Of a stretch of DNA of 64,000 nt, positions 26,963 through 34,841 are shown piece by piece. The position numbers were made by a program, and so were the translations under genes. How positions within the stretch are numbered: position 1 is the first letter of the stretch; each line of letters opens with the position of its first letter. Location of the stretch: contig JALJPB010000011.1 of NCBI GenBank assembly GCA_022969175.1, forward strand, positions 46,639 through 110,638, written 5' to 3'. The notes under the pieces are model-generated. The model searched no databases, was not told the DNA's origin, and was given only the letters and a program-made list of their open reading frames with translations. The DNA is from Colwellia sp. GTDB lineage: Bacteria; Pseudomonadota; Gammaproteobacteria; Enterobacterales; Alteromonadaceae.

Positions 26963-28036
26963 CTAACGACTAACCTCAACGACGGCATTTATCGGCTCTG
27001 CTTTATAACGAGCAAATAGGCTAGCAAGGTTTTCATCGTCAGTAACTATACCTTTTTCAATTAAAAACTTTTCATTATGAAGTTTGCCATAAGAGCGCTC
27101 AGCCATATCACAACAAAAAGTAACAATCGTTTTTCCTGGCCCCATTTTAGCAGCAGTATAAAGCGCGCCTGCGACATTCAGGGCAGAACTACTGCCTAAT
27201 AAAATGCCATCTAGTTGGCTCACTTGTCGAGAAATAGTGACCAAATCTTGGTCGGGTAAAGTGATCGCTTTATCAATTTTAGCCTGACGGAAATTCTCGA
27301 CACTGCGCATTATGCCTATTCCTTCGGTAAATGAACTGCCACTTGACTGATACTGACCCGTTTTTAAATAAGCGTAAATTCCTGATCCAAAGGGGTCGAC
27401 CAGCCATGTTTGTAACTTAGGATTTCGCTCGGATAAATAACGTGAATTACCAGCAATAGTACCGCCGGTGCCTGCCACAGAAACTAACGCATCAATCTCG
27501 CCTTGAGTTTGCCGCCAAATTTCCGGACCGGTATTGAGATAATGAGCCCTAGAGTTACTGGTGTTTTCAAATTGATCCGCCCACCAATAATTATCATGCT
27601 CTTCACCAAGACGCTTAGCGGTGTGATAAAAGTGATTCTGGTCGGCAAAGGGACATGCATCAACCAGCATCAGCTGTGCACCATGCAAAGCTATCATTTG
27701 CTCTTTTTCTTTAGCTTGTCCTCTGGGCATGACAACTAACATTTTAAAGCCATAAGCTTTAGCGACCAGCGCTAAGCCAATACCAGTATTACCCGCAGTG
27801 CCTTCCACTATGGTCATGCCAGGCTTTAGCTTGCCACTTTCGAGCGCATCTTGAACCAATTGTAATGCTGCTCTGTCTTTAATCGAGCCACCAGGGTTTT
27901 GTTGCTCACATTTTAATAAGATTTCACAACCGGTTAATTGACTCAAGCTATTAATTCGTAATAAATCAGTATTACCGATCAATGCAGTAATGTCTCTAGC
28001 GATAGGTGGATTGTTGTCTGAGAAAGATGGATTCAT
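26963..28036 (-). CDS. Cysteine synthase family PLP enzyme
   Basis: A 357-residue fold-type II PLP enzyme. It has the catalytic lysine K53 in NPGGSIKDRAA, the substrate loop VEGTAGNTGIGLA and the PLP-phosphate loop VAGTGGTIAGNSRYL. These are hallmarks of O-acetylserine sulfhydrylase and cystathionine beta-synthase-like proteins without the CBS regulatory domain. It has about 30 residues more than CysK at the C-terminus. It likely makes cysteine from O-acetylserine and sulfide, but a cystathionine-forming role cannot be excluded. A 14-base palindrome lies 23-36 bases before the start. Confidence 0.88.
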   Translation of the reverse strand: MNPSFSDNNPPIARDITALIGNTDLLRINSLSQLTGCEILLKCEQQNPGGSIKDRAALQLVQDALESGKLKPGMTIVEGTAGNTGIGLALVAKAYGFKMLVVMPRGQAKEKEQMIALHGAQLMLVDACPFADQNHFYHTAKRLGEEHDNYWWADQFENTSNSRAHYLNTGPEIWRQTQGEIDALVSVAGTGGTIAGNSRYLSERNPKLQTWLVDPFGSGIYAYLKTGQYQSSGSSFTEGIGIMRSVENFRQAKIDKAITLPDQDLVTISRQVSQLDGILLGSSSALNVAGALYTAAKMGPGKTIVTFCCDMAERSYGKLHNEKFLIEKGIVTDDENLASLFARYKAEPINAVVEVSR

Positions 28037-28058
28037 ATAGTTTATAAATAGTTTGGCA

Positions 28059-28072
28059 TTACCTTAAGGTAA
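28059..28072. promoter_or_regulatory. Palindrome upstream of the cysteine synthase gene
   Basis: TTACCTTAAGGTAA is a perfect 14-base palindrome 23 bases before the start codon of the minus-strand gene, a normal operator position. The 12-base core TACCTTAAGGTA also occurs inside coding sequence at 63061-63072, which may be chance. Confidence 0.4.
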
Positions 28073-28221
28073 GATGGTGATAAGGCTAAGTCAAGGCGCT
28101 GCATCATCCTCTTCACCATTCTTTTTGATATAAAGTCACCTAAACGTCATCAAGAACAAGCTGAGTGACCAAGAATAGAAATACCAAACCAACACCTAGA
28201 AATACAAACCGTTGGTAAACC

Positions 28222-29463
28222 CTAATTAAATTCCCAAACTTCCCAACTTTCTAACTGATATTGTTTTGCCAATTTTAGTGCCAGTGTCTGATGCTTTTGT
28301 GCAAGTTTAGGTTTGTTCATGCCGATATAGTAGATACTCATTTGCTTATGCCAACCCGGTAGTGTTTGCCCATCAACTTTTACGCTCTCTAGTAATTGTG
28401 ACACTCGGGCAAAATCTTTTCTTTTATTATAGCCTTTCGCTAATTGAATAGTGACCGTAGTAACATACTCGGGAAACTGCTGGTTTAGTGACGTTAATAC
28501 TAGTTCAACTTTATCTAACTGTTTTGACCAAGAAAGGTACTTAACAAATTGCCAAGCTTGTAACCATCCTAAATGAAAGCCGGCCCATTGTTGTCGCTGG
28601 GTATTAAAATGTCTCAGTACCTGTTGGTAATCACCTAAAGCTAACATATCCGTACCGTCAATGGCGTAATTAGGTGCAAGAAATTGAAGGCCATCATACA
28701 AAGCGGGTAAGGCTGTGGTGAAGTGGTTTTCATTGGGATAATGTTTGTATTGCCAATTTAATTCACTAGGCGCTGATTTTTCAAAAACATCAATAACTTT
28801 ATCCACTCCCATGCCTTCTTCATTTGCCAAAGAAATAAAAACCGGTGAAGTTAGCTGTCCTTGTTTCAGCAAGGGCTCTATTTTAGTAGGTAAACTGTTT
28901 CCGTCAAACCATGCACTGGGGCTCATCGCGATAAAGGCATTAAATGGGGTCTCTTTTTGCATCATGCTGTACAAGGTAAATAAGCCACCAAGGGAATAAC
29001 CTGAAAGTGCTTTTTGTTGGTTAGTCCGATATTGACTATCGATGAACGGCAGTAAGTCCTTTTTGAGGTAGTTTTGAAATGTAGCTGCGCCACCAAAAGC
29101 GTCATCTTGAGGATCTGGCCAAGTATTACTTTTAAGATAGTCGTCATCCCCTTGATTTGCGATACCAATGACTATCATTGGCGGTATTTTCCCCATACGG
29201 GCAAGGTTTTTAACCATTGCCGATACATGCTGAAACTGAAAATCTGCATCGACAATATAGAGACTCGGATAGTGATGCTTATTGGCATGATATCGTGCAG
29301 GTAACGACACCATATAGCGTCTTTTTTCTGAAAGTACTTGTGAATAATGCTGATATTGATAAGCACTGATTATTGGTTTTTTCTCTAGTGGCATATCAGC
29401 CACCGCTGGGTTAAGAAAAAAAACAGCCATTAAAAATGATATGGTTGTGATTATTTTAGTCAT
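28222..29463 (-). CDS. Secreted alpha/beta-hydrolase esterase (IroE/Fes-like) with helical tail
   Basis: About 413 residues with a signal peptide (cleavage near PAVA). The esterase D-like fold has YPSLYIVDADFQF, the nucleophile elbow SGYSLGGL and a late His in PNENHFTTALP. The C-terminal 150 residues are helical and TPR-like. The family includes enterobactin esterases and esterase D, so hydrolysis of small esters in the periplasm is likely, but no siderophore genes are nearby. The frame opens at 29493, but the ATG at 29463 gives a proper signal peptide and has an AGAG upstream, so it is preferred. Confidence 0.85.
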   Translation of the reverse strand: MTKIITTISFLMAVFFLNPAVADMPLEKKPIISAYQYQHYSQVLSEKRRYMVSLPARYHANKHHYPSLYIVDADFQFQHVSAMVKNLARMGKIPPMIVIGIANQGDDDYLKSNTWPDPQDDAFGGAATFQNYLKKDLLPFIDSQYRTNQQKALSGYSLGGLFTLYSMMQKETPFNAFIAMSPSAWFDGNSLPTKIEPLLKQGQLTSPVFISLANEEGMGVDKVIDVFEKSAPSELNWQYKHYPNENHFTTALPALYDGLQFLAPNYAIDGTDMLALGDYQQVLRHFNTQRQQWAGFHLGWLQAWQFVKYLSWSKQLDKVELVLTSLNQQFPEYVTTVTIQLAKGYNKRKDFARVSQLLESVKVDGQTLPGWHKQMSIYYIGMNKPKLAQKHQTLALKLAKQYQLESWEVWEFN

Positions 29464-29648
29464 TGCATACTCTATTTTACTGTTCAGTTTCAACTGGGAA
29501 GATACCTTATCAAACCAGAATAAAAAGACACTATAAAATGAGTGAAAAAAAAGGGATGTTCCGGTGAAGTTTTAGTGAAAGTCTAAAAGCATACCTTTTC
29601 TTCTAAATATCATTTAATTTGCTAGCTTCAAATGTTTATAACTTGTGA

Positions 29649-30059
29649 TCAACGTAAGGTGAAATCCTTCAACAATATATTCATCGCTAGGGCCTGCTGC
29701 TCAAGAGCAGATGACTGCTCTGCACTGGTTTCTGATTCTCGTAAAAACTCGGCAGACAAACTATTAATTTTAACGGTATTATTATTAATCTCTTCGGTTA
29801 CTGATGTTTGCTGCTCAGCTGATCTTGTTTCAGTTCTCACTAAATTGGCTAAAACCATTAATGTCGTTGGGCAAGTATCATCACATCCTCGAAAGCCAAA
29901 AAAGACAATGGCTTTGTTGGCAGTAGTCTCATCTAAAAATGTCGTACTGATCTCTTTCTCTACAGCCAATGGCAACCAAGGTAATAATAAAATAAAACCT
30001 ATGAGTAATACCCACAAAAGTAAACTCAAAATAACTTTAGTTTTAGATAAATGAAACAC
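29649..30059 (-). pseudogene. Chimeric ORF: SCO1/SenC-like start joined to chemotaxis-receptor tail
   Basis: This intact 136-residue frame joins two unrelated halves. Residues 1-75 have a TM helix (ILSLLLWVLLIGFILLLPWL) and the SCO-family copper motif FFGFRGCDDTCPTTL. From about residue 76 (TETRSAEQQTSVTEEIN) to the end (EQSSALEQQALAMNILLKDF) the sequence matches the last signalling-helix and tail segment of a methyl-accepting chemotaxis protein. Neither half is complete: the thioredoxin fold and the receptor are both missing. It most likely arose by recombination and deletion and has no function. It sits next to a transposase-like remnant. Confidence 0.65.
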
Positions 30060-30234
30060 ATTGATGCCTAGAAATTAATCGATTATTTTATTTTTAACTT
30101 TAGTTCAAAAGTATTAATATTTCCAAATTCTACTAGCTTAGAATTGCTCGTTATTCCGCGCTTAAAAATGACAAACACAGAGATGAGATAAACTTTCTGC
30201 TTTAAATTGAAGCATGAAAAAGTGGAATAGCGGC

Positions 30235-30270
30235 CATTAAAAAAGCCCTAGCATTTCTGCCAAGGCTTCT
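30235..30270 (-). terminator. Rho-independent terminator within the remnant's coding end
   Basis: Read on the minus strand, GCCTTGGCA, a GAAA loop and TGCTAGGGC form a 9-bp stem (with two G-U pairs) followed by six T. The plus strand also has a T-rich run after the stem, so it may stop both directions. It overlaps the last codons of the remnant. Confidence 0.7.
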
Positions 30271-30405
30271 TTTGAGATACGATCTAACTGATAAGCCAGT
30301 TGAGACGCAACGCATAACACACTGTTTTGGCCTGAAATTCAAATTACCCTCTTGATGTAATCCCCAGAAAAACGCCTCAAATGTTGATACATAATAATCG
30401 AGCAT
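30237..30405 (-). pseudogene. Transposase-like C-terminal remnant with frameshift
   Basis: The first half reads STFEAFFWGLHQEGNLNFR in one frame. The second half continues in another frame as VLCVASQLAYQLDRISKEA followed by LAEMLGLF and a stop. Joined by correcting small indels near 30320-30330 they give one continuous protein end. The style (RISKEALAEMLGLF terminus overlapping a terminator) is like insertion-sequence transposases of marine gammaproteobacteria, but I cannot name the family. No terminal inverted repeats remain. Confidence 0.5.
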
Positions 30406-30700
30406 CTAACTGTGATACTGAAGAATTCTTTATAAAGAGTTCAACTGAGCACATTTAAACTGCATCTTTCAACAAATAGGTTGTTATATTACACTGATGC
30501 CAATAGGATAAATTTTTCAATGAACATTATATTTACCTGAACAGGGAAGTGAGTTCATGATTAAAGGGTTTGATTAAATGCTAGTAAATATTTTTTAAGG
30601 GACTATACATTATTAGCTGTTGGTGAAAAACAGACATAATGACTAAGCAGTAAAAAGTATTAATTTATCCAATATGTAATTCATAATTGAGGGAAATCTA

Positions 30701-31816
30701 ATGACAACTGAAGTTTTAATTGACATTGCACAAGAGCAAATTAAAAAAAACCGTGCCGCTGTGATGGCTAAAATCAATTTAAATAATAATATGTCTCAAG
30801 GGTTTCGACTAGTTAACGTAAAAGATTACCAACAAAAACTACAACAATTAAAACAAAAAATAGCTTCTTACGAATACGCTAACCTATCGAATAAAACGCA
30901 AGATGAATCTATTATTGACATCATGACCCGTAAAGACGCTATTCAAGATTACTTAGATCAAAAGACTAAAAGTCAAATTCAATCAGGCCAACAAAACAAT
31001 GCTTCCAGACACCAAATTGCTAACGCGAAATTAAAGCGTAAACAATTATTTATGATGTTTCTTGAAACAATTGAAGCACAAGAAGCGCTGAAAGAGTATG
31101 CAATTAAAATAGCCTCTGTTTGTAATGGTGTTGTTAAACAACCACCTGGAGCCTATTTTGGTGTTAAGGACTTTCATGGTGCCCTTGACAAAATTACCAA
31201 CAGAAAACGTAACTACGATATTGGCGATTTAAAAGACGCCGCACGTATGACGGTTATCTTTGAGAATACCGAAGATATGATTGTTGCCAAATCAATGATT
31301 TCATTAACGGAAGAGTTTATAAAATTACAACATTTTCAGTCTGCTATGAAAGATAGATATGGAACAAGTACCGGTGATGCGGCAAAATATAATTGTGGTG
31401 CTACTGATGCAGGATATAAAGACATCAAATTTTTCCTAAAAATGAATAACGGTAATATTGGTGAATTGCAGTTAAATACTAAAAATATGATGGCGGCCAA
31501 AAAAAATGGTCACATTATCTATGATATTTTGCGTGACGGCGGCACATTAGATAAACCTTTTACCATTACTAATGCCGAAGTTATCAGAAAGGTAGCAAAA
31601 AACATGGGCGAAAAATGGTTTACATTTATTAAAACCCGCGTGCCTAAAGCTAAGATTTCCTTAACTGAAATTGAAAAGTTAGTGGCACGTTTAAACGGAA
31701 ATATCTCTCGTGGAAATATAAGTTTAACCGTTAATTTAAATGAAATTAAAGCACTCTCCAGTGTTAGTCTAAGCATCTATGAGCAAGGAGATAACGCCCG
31801 CGTTTTATTGGACTAG
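30701..31816 (+). CDS. RelA/SpoT-like domain protein, candidate T6SS effector
   Basis: A 371-residue protein with no signal peptide or TM helices. Residues 1-135 are helical and K/Q-rich. The C-terminal part has a divergent RelA/SpoT nucleotide-pyrophosphotransferase domain: KDFHGALDKI (substrate-side basic segment), DIGDLKDAARMTVIF (173-187, with metal-site-like D179 and R182), GYKDIKF (238-244) and GELQLNTKNMMAAKKNGH (254-271, E255 matching the catalytic Glu, then a late His as in EIQIRT...H). This subtype is found in polymorphic toxins. It lies 97 bases before vgrG on the same strand, so it is probably VgrG cargo. It could make ppApp/ppGpp-like nucleotides or modify tRNA ends. No immunity gene is adjacent. 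Confidence 0.7.
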   Translation: MTTEVLIDIAQEQIKKNRAAVMAKINLNNNMSQGFRLVNVKDYQQKLQQLKQKIASYEYANLSNKTQDESIIDIMTRKDAIQDYLDQKTKSQIQSGQQNNASRHQIANAKLKRKQLFMMFLETIEAQEALKEYAIKIASVCNGVVKQPPGAYFGVKDFHGALDKITNRKRNYDIGDLKDAARMTVIFENTEDMIVAKSMISLTEEFIKLQHFQSAMKDRYGTSTGDAAKYNCGATDAGYKDIKFFLKMNNGNIGELQLNTKNMMAAKKNGHIIYDILRDGGTLDKPFTITNAEVIRKVAKNMGEKWFTFIKTRVPKAKISLTEIEKLVARLNGNISRGNISLTVNLNEIKALSSVSLSIYEQGDNARVLLD

Positions 31817-31819
31817 CTT

Positions 31820-31870
31820 AGCTCATCCAACTGAGCTCATTACCTCCGTTAATATATAGTGGTAATGAGC
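31820..31870 (+). promoter_or_regulatory. Overlapping hairpins between effector gene and vgrG
   Basis: GCTCATTACC (31835-31844) and GGTAATGAGC (31861-31870) form a perfect 10-bp stem with a 16-base loop. A second stem, AGCTCA (31820-31825)/TGAGCT (31832-31837), shares three bases with the first, so the two cannot form together. There is no T run. It could set the ratio of effector to VgrG or allow RNA processing. Confidence 0.5.
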
Positions 31871-31913
31871 AACTTTACATTGTACAGATTCATTTCATTT
31901 AAAAGGATAATGA

Positions 31914-33908
31914 GTGGCCAATTCATATCAAATTGAAAACAGAGGCTTGTACTTCTCTGATTCAAGTGGCAATACCCACCTTGGACATCAACTACGAATC
32001 GAAGAAGGTTTATCAAGCCCTTTTTTGATCCAAGGGATATTGGTAAGTAACAATTTTTCTACTGCCGACCAATTAGGCCAATTACTGTCTTGTCATTGGA
32101 ATGAAATTGCCGATAATAAGCAGAAAGAGAAGCGGGTCTTTAATGGTTATTTAACCGAAGTACAATTGCTTGAAAGCCAAAGTGATCATGATTACCAACG
32201 CTATAAAATAACCTTAAGACCTTGGCTGTGGTTATTAACTTTAAGAAAAAATAGTCAAGTTTTTCAACAAAAAACATTATCGGCAATCCTAACCAGTGTA
32301 TTCGACGATGCCGGTTTCTCAGGTAATTATACCTTGGGCTCATTACCTTCCGACGACAGAAACTACTGTGTGCAATATAACGAAACAGATTTCGATTTTG
32401 TTCAGCGCTTATTAGCAGAACAAGGTATTCATTATTACTTCACTCATAGCAGTAAAAGCCATCAATTAACTTTACATGATCCCAATTCTCCCTATGAAAA
32501 CGCAACGGTCAACAAGCTAGACTTTATCGCTACTCGCTCAGGAGAAAAGGTGTTATTAACTAAGTGGCAGCCGAAGTTAAAAGTACATTCTGCAGCGATT
32601 AGTACGGTAAATTATGATTATGAAAGCACAACCCTCATTGATAGTGGTAATACTAAATCATCCAATAAAATAGCGAATAACACCAAATTAACCCAATATG
32701 AGTTTGGCACTAACTCCATCAAAGGAGATATGAGTGATTTATCTTCAGATACCGCCAAAATCAGACTTAACCAACTGCAAAGTGATTACATCTGTGTTGA
32801 GGCTGAAAGTAGTGTTGAAGACATTACTCTCGCAACCCAATTTAGTTTATCCGCACACCCTGATAGCAGCCAGCTAGGGGATTATGCGATAGAGTCAGTT
32901 GTTCATACCATTGAGGCATCGGAACAATCTGTAAAGTATCACAATAATTTTATTTGCCGCCCTATTGGCAACCCAAGCTTTCCTCAGCCAATCTCTAAAC
33001 CTGTGATCAACGGTTTGCAGTCGGCTGTTGTTATTGGCGGTGACGTTGGTCAACCTCAGCATGATAAAAGTGGCCGTATTAAAGTACAATTTTATTGGGA
33101 CAAGGTAGGCGGTGACAGCCCTAGTTGTTGGATACGTGTTGCTCAAACAATGGCAAGTGCTAGCCTTGGTATGCAATTTATTCCTCGAGTGGGTGATGAA
33201 GTATTAGTCAGTTTTGTCAATAACGATCCTGATCAGCCCATAGTCATTGGTAGTGTTTATAACAGTAAGAATAAACCGCCCTACCCTGAAGTAAACAGTT
33301 GTCAAAGCGGTATAAAAACTCAATTAGGTAAACAGTCAAACGAAATACGCTTTGATGATAAAGCTGATAAAGAACAACTTTATTTTCATGCCGCAAAAGA
33401 TCATATTATAGAAGTTGAAAACAACTTTACTCAAACGGTAACCGCTGAGTTTACCAGTACCACTGAAAAAGCAATTGCTATTACCGGAAAAGATGACTAC
33501 TCGCTAACCGTCACGAAAACGTTATCTGAGACGGCGAAAGAAATAAGTATCAAAGCTGATGATAAGATTACTTTAGCTGTTGGTGGTAACTCTATTGAAA
33601 TAACCAGCAGTGGAGTGACGATTAAATGCGATAAGTTAACCATCAAGTCTTCAGGCGACATTGAAGCTAGCGGCACCAATATCAAAGTGAGCAGTACCGC
33701 TGATACTAAAATCAGTGCTGGCGCTAACTTTAAGGTAAGTGCTACCGCAAAAGTGGATATCCAAGGTACTGCGGGTGTAGCGATAAGCTCAACGGCACAA
33801 GTTAAAATCAGTGGTACAGCAGGTGCTGAACTAAGCTCTACCGCGTTAACTAAAGTATCCTCTTCTGGGATCACACAAATTTCTGGCTCTCTGGTACAAG
33901 TAAACTAA
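31914..33908 (+). CDS. vgrG: VgrG spike protein of the T6SS (TssI)
   Basis: A 664-residue VgrG. The N-terminal gp27-like part (about 1-370) has the FDFVQRLLAEQGIHYYF motif. The gp5 OB-fold has GRIKVQFYWDK and SCWIRVAQTMAS, then the FIPRVGDEVLVSFVNNDPDQP and VIGSVYN motifs. The C-terminus is a triple-stranded beta-helix with short repeats (KVSS, ISSTA) and no extra effector domain. It forms the trimeric tip of the T6SS needle. Start is GTG at 31914 with AAAGGA upstream. It is followed by the DUF6931-like gene with a one-base overlap. Confidence 0.96.
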   Translation: MANSYQIENRGLYFSDSSGNTHLGHQLRIEEGLSSPFLIQGILVSNNFSTADQLGQLLSCHWNEIADNKQKEKRVFNGYLTEVQLLESQSDHDYQRYKITLRPWLWLLTLRKNSQVFQQKTLSAILTSVFDDAGFSGNYTLGSLPSDDRNYCVQYNETDFDFVQRLLAEQGIHYYFTHSSKSHQLTLHDPNSPYENATVNKLDFIATRSGEKVLLTKWQPKLKVHSAAISTVNYDYESTTLIDSGNTKSSNKIANNTKLTQYEFGTNSIKGDMSDLSSDTAKIRLNQLQSDYICVEAESSVEDITLATQFSLSAHPDSSQLGDYAIESVVHTIEASEQSVKYHNNFICRPIGNPSFPQPISKPVINGLQSAVVIGGDVGQPQHDKSGRIKVQFYWDKVGGDSPSCWIRVAQTMASASLGMQFIPRVGDEVLVSFVNNDPDQPIVIGSVYNSKNKPPYPEVNSCQSGIKTQLGKQSNEIRFDDKADKEQLYFHAAKDHIIEVENNFTQTVTAEFTSTTEKAIAITGKDDYSLTVTKTLSETAKEISIKADDKITLAVGGNSIEITSSGVTIKCDKLTIKSSGDIEASGTNIKVSSTADTKISAGANFKVSATAKVDIQGTAGVAISSTAQVKISGTAGAELSSTALTKVSSSGITQISGSLVQVN

Positions 33909-34513
33909 TGTTAAAAAAAATTCCAAATTCAAACATCGCAGCAATCATTGAACGTTACCAACTTACGGAAGAGGCGTTAGCTGTACTTTCGCCAAATATG
34001 TTACCTAAGCAAGCGATAGATGCGTTAGTTGAGAAAGAGTTGTACAACGACTCCATTCAGTTTATTGCTCACGCACTGCCAATGATTGACGGTATATTTT
34101 GGGCGAGTGAAGCTCTTTCTCTCAGAAAAAATGAGTGGGATAATACTCAATTACAAGCCATTAATAGTGCCAAGCACTGGCTACAACAACCTAATGAGAC
34201 AAATCGCATTCGCGCCAATCAACTTGCCGATAGAATTGGCTTAGATGTTGCGCCAGCTTGGGTAGCGAAGGCCGTTTACTGGTCTGGTACTGGCAGTATC
34301 GTATCTCCTGAATTACCTACTGTAATGCCACCAGACTTTTTATACGGTCATGCAATCGCAGCGGCAATATCTATAGCAGCAGCTATTCCCGAGTGGCAAC
34401 CTGAAGATATTGGTTATGAAAAGTTTTATCTTACTGTGATAGAGCAAGGAATAAACATCGCGCAAGGTGCGCCATTACATATCACCCTGCTAACAATAAA
34501 CGGAGAAAGTTGA
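33908..34513 (+). CDS. Conserved VgrG-PAAR junction protein (DUF6931-like)
   Basis: A 201-residue cytoplasmic protein without known catalytic motifs. It has the alanine-rich helical C-terminus (HAIAAAISIAAAIPEW) and the motif AVYWSGTGSI that I associate with DUF6931 proteins, which sit between VgrG and PAAR genes in many T6SS loci. The start overlaps the vgrG stop (TAATG), and its stop overlaps the PAAR start. A role as adaptor or chaperone that loads PAAR or cargo onto VgrG is likely but inferred. It could also be the immunity partner of an effector, though no toxin is fused here. Confidence 0.65.
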   Translation: MLKKIPNSNIAAIIERYQLTEEALAVLSPNMLPKQAIDALVEKELYNDSIQFIAHALPMIDGIFWASEALSLRKNEWDNTQLQAINSAKHWLQQPNETNRIRANQLADRIGLDVAPAWVAKAVYWSGTGSIVSPELPTVMPPDFLYGHAIAAAISIAAAIPEWQPEDIGYEKFYLTVIEQGINIAQGAPLHITLLTINGES

Positions 34514-34812
34514 TGGGATTACCCGCAGCAAGACTAACCGACATGCATGTTTGTCCTATGCAAACCCCAGGTACACCACCTATTCCACACGTTGGAGGCC
34601 CTATAATCGGTCCAGGCTGCCCAACAGTATTAATAGGTAGCATGCCAGCATCAGTAATGGGAGACAGTTGTGTTTGTATTGGGCCACCAGATAGCTTAAC
34701 TATGGGTAGCACCACAGTTTTCTTTGGCTCGAAACCCGCCATTAGAATGGGGGATACCAGTTCACATGGTGGCACTATTGTCGCTGGCATGCCAACTGTT
34801 CTAATTGGTTGA
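34513..34812 (+). CDS. PAAR-domain spike tip protein
   Basis: About 99 residues: a complete PAAR cone with the repeats LPAARLTDMHVCP, GGPIIGPGCPTVLIGSMPA, GDSCVCIGPPDSL and the final GTIVAGMPTVLIG. His and Cys residues at the tip (H14 region, C in MHVCP and SSHGG) are in position for the metal. It caps the VgrG trimer and has no extension, so cargo must be bound rather than fused. The ATG at 34513 with GGAGAAAG before it fits better than the TTG at 34510. Confidence 0.93.
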   Translation: MGLPAARLTDMHVCPMQTPGTPPIPHVGGPIIGPGCPTVLIGSMPASVMGDSCVCIGPPDSLTMGSTTVFFGSKPAIRMGDTSSHGGTIVAGMPTVLIG

Positions 34813-34841
34813 ATCGGTCACTGAAAACCTAGGAAGAAGAG

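Larger units (their letters stand above)
30060..30700. other. Degraded, gene-poor stretch before the effector gene
   Basis: About 640 bases with no intact gene. It holds the remnant and terminator at 30237-30405 (separate entries) and then AT-rich DNA leading to the RelA/SpoT-like gene, whose ATG has GAGGGA upstream. I could not find a convincing promoter pair. Confidence 0.6.

Noticed and set aside
29632..30054. 140-residue plus-strand ORF
   Set aside because: It is the antisense of the SCO1/MCP chimera, with a low-complexity product and no domain; the minus-strand product has recognisable motifs.
31914..33908. VgrG with a fused effector domain
   Set aside because: The C-terminus consists only of beta-helix repeats (SSTA, KVSS) and stops at the usual length.
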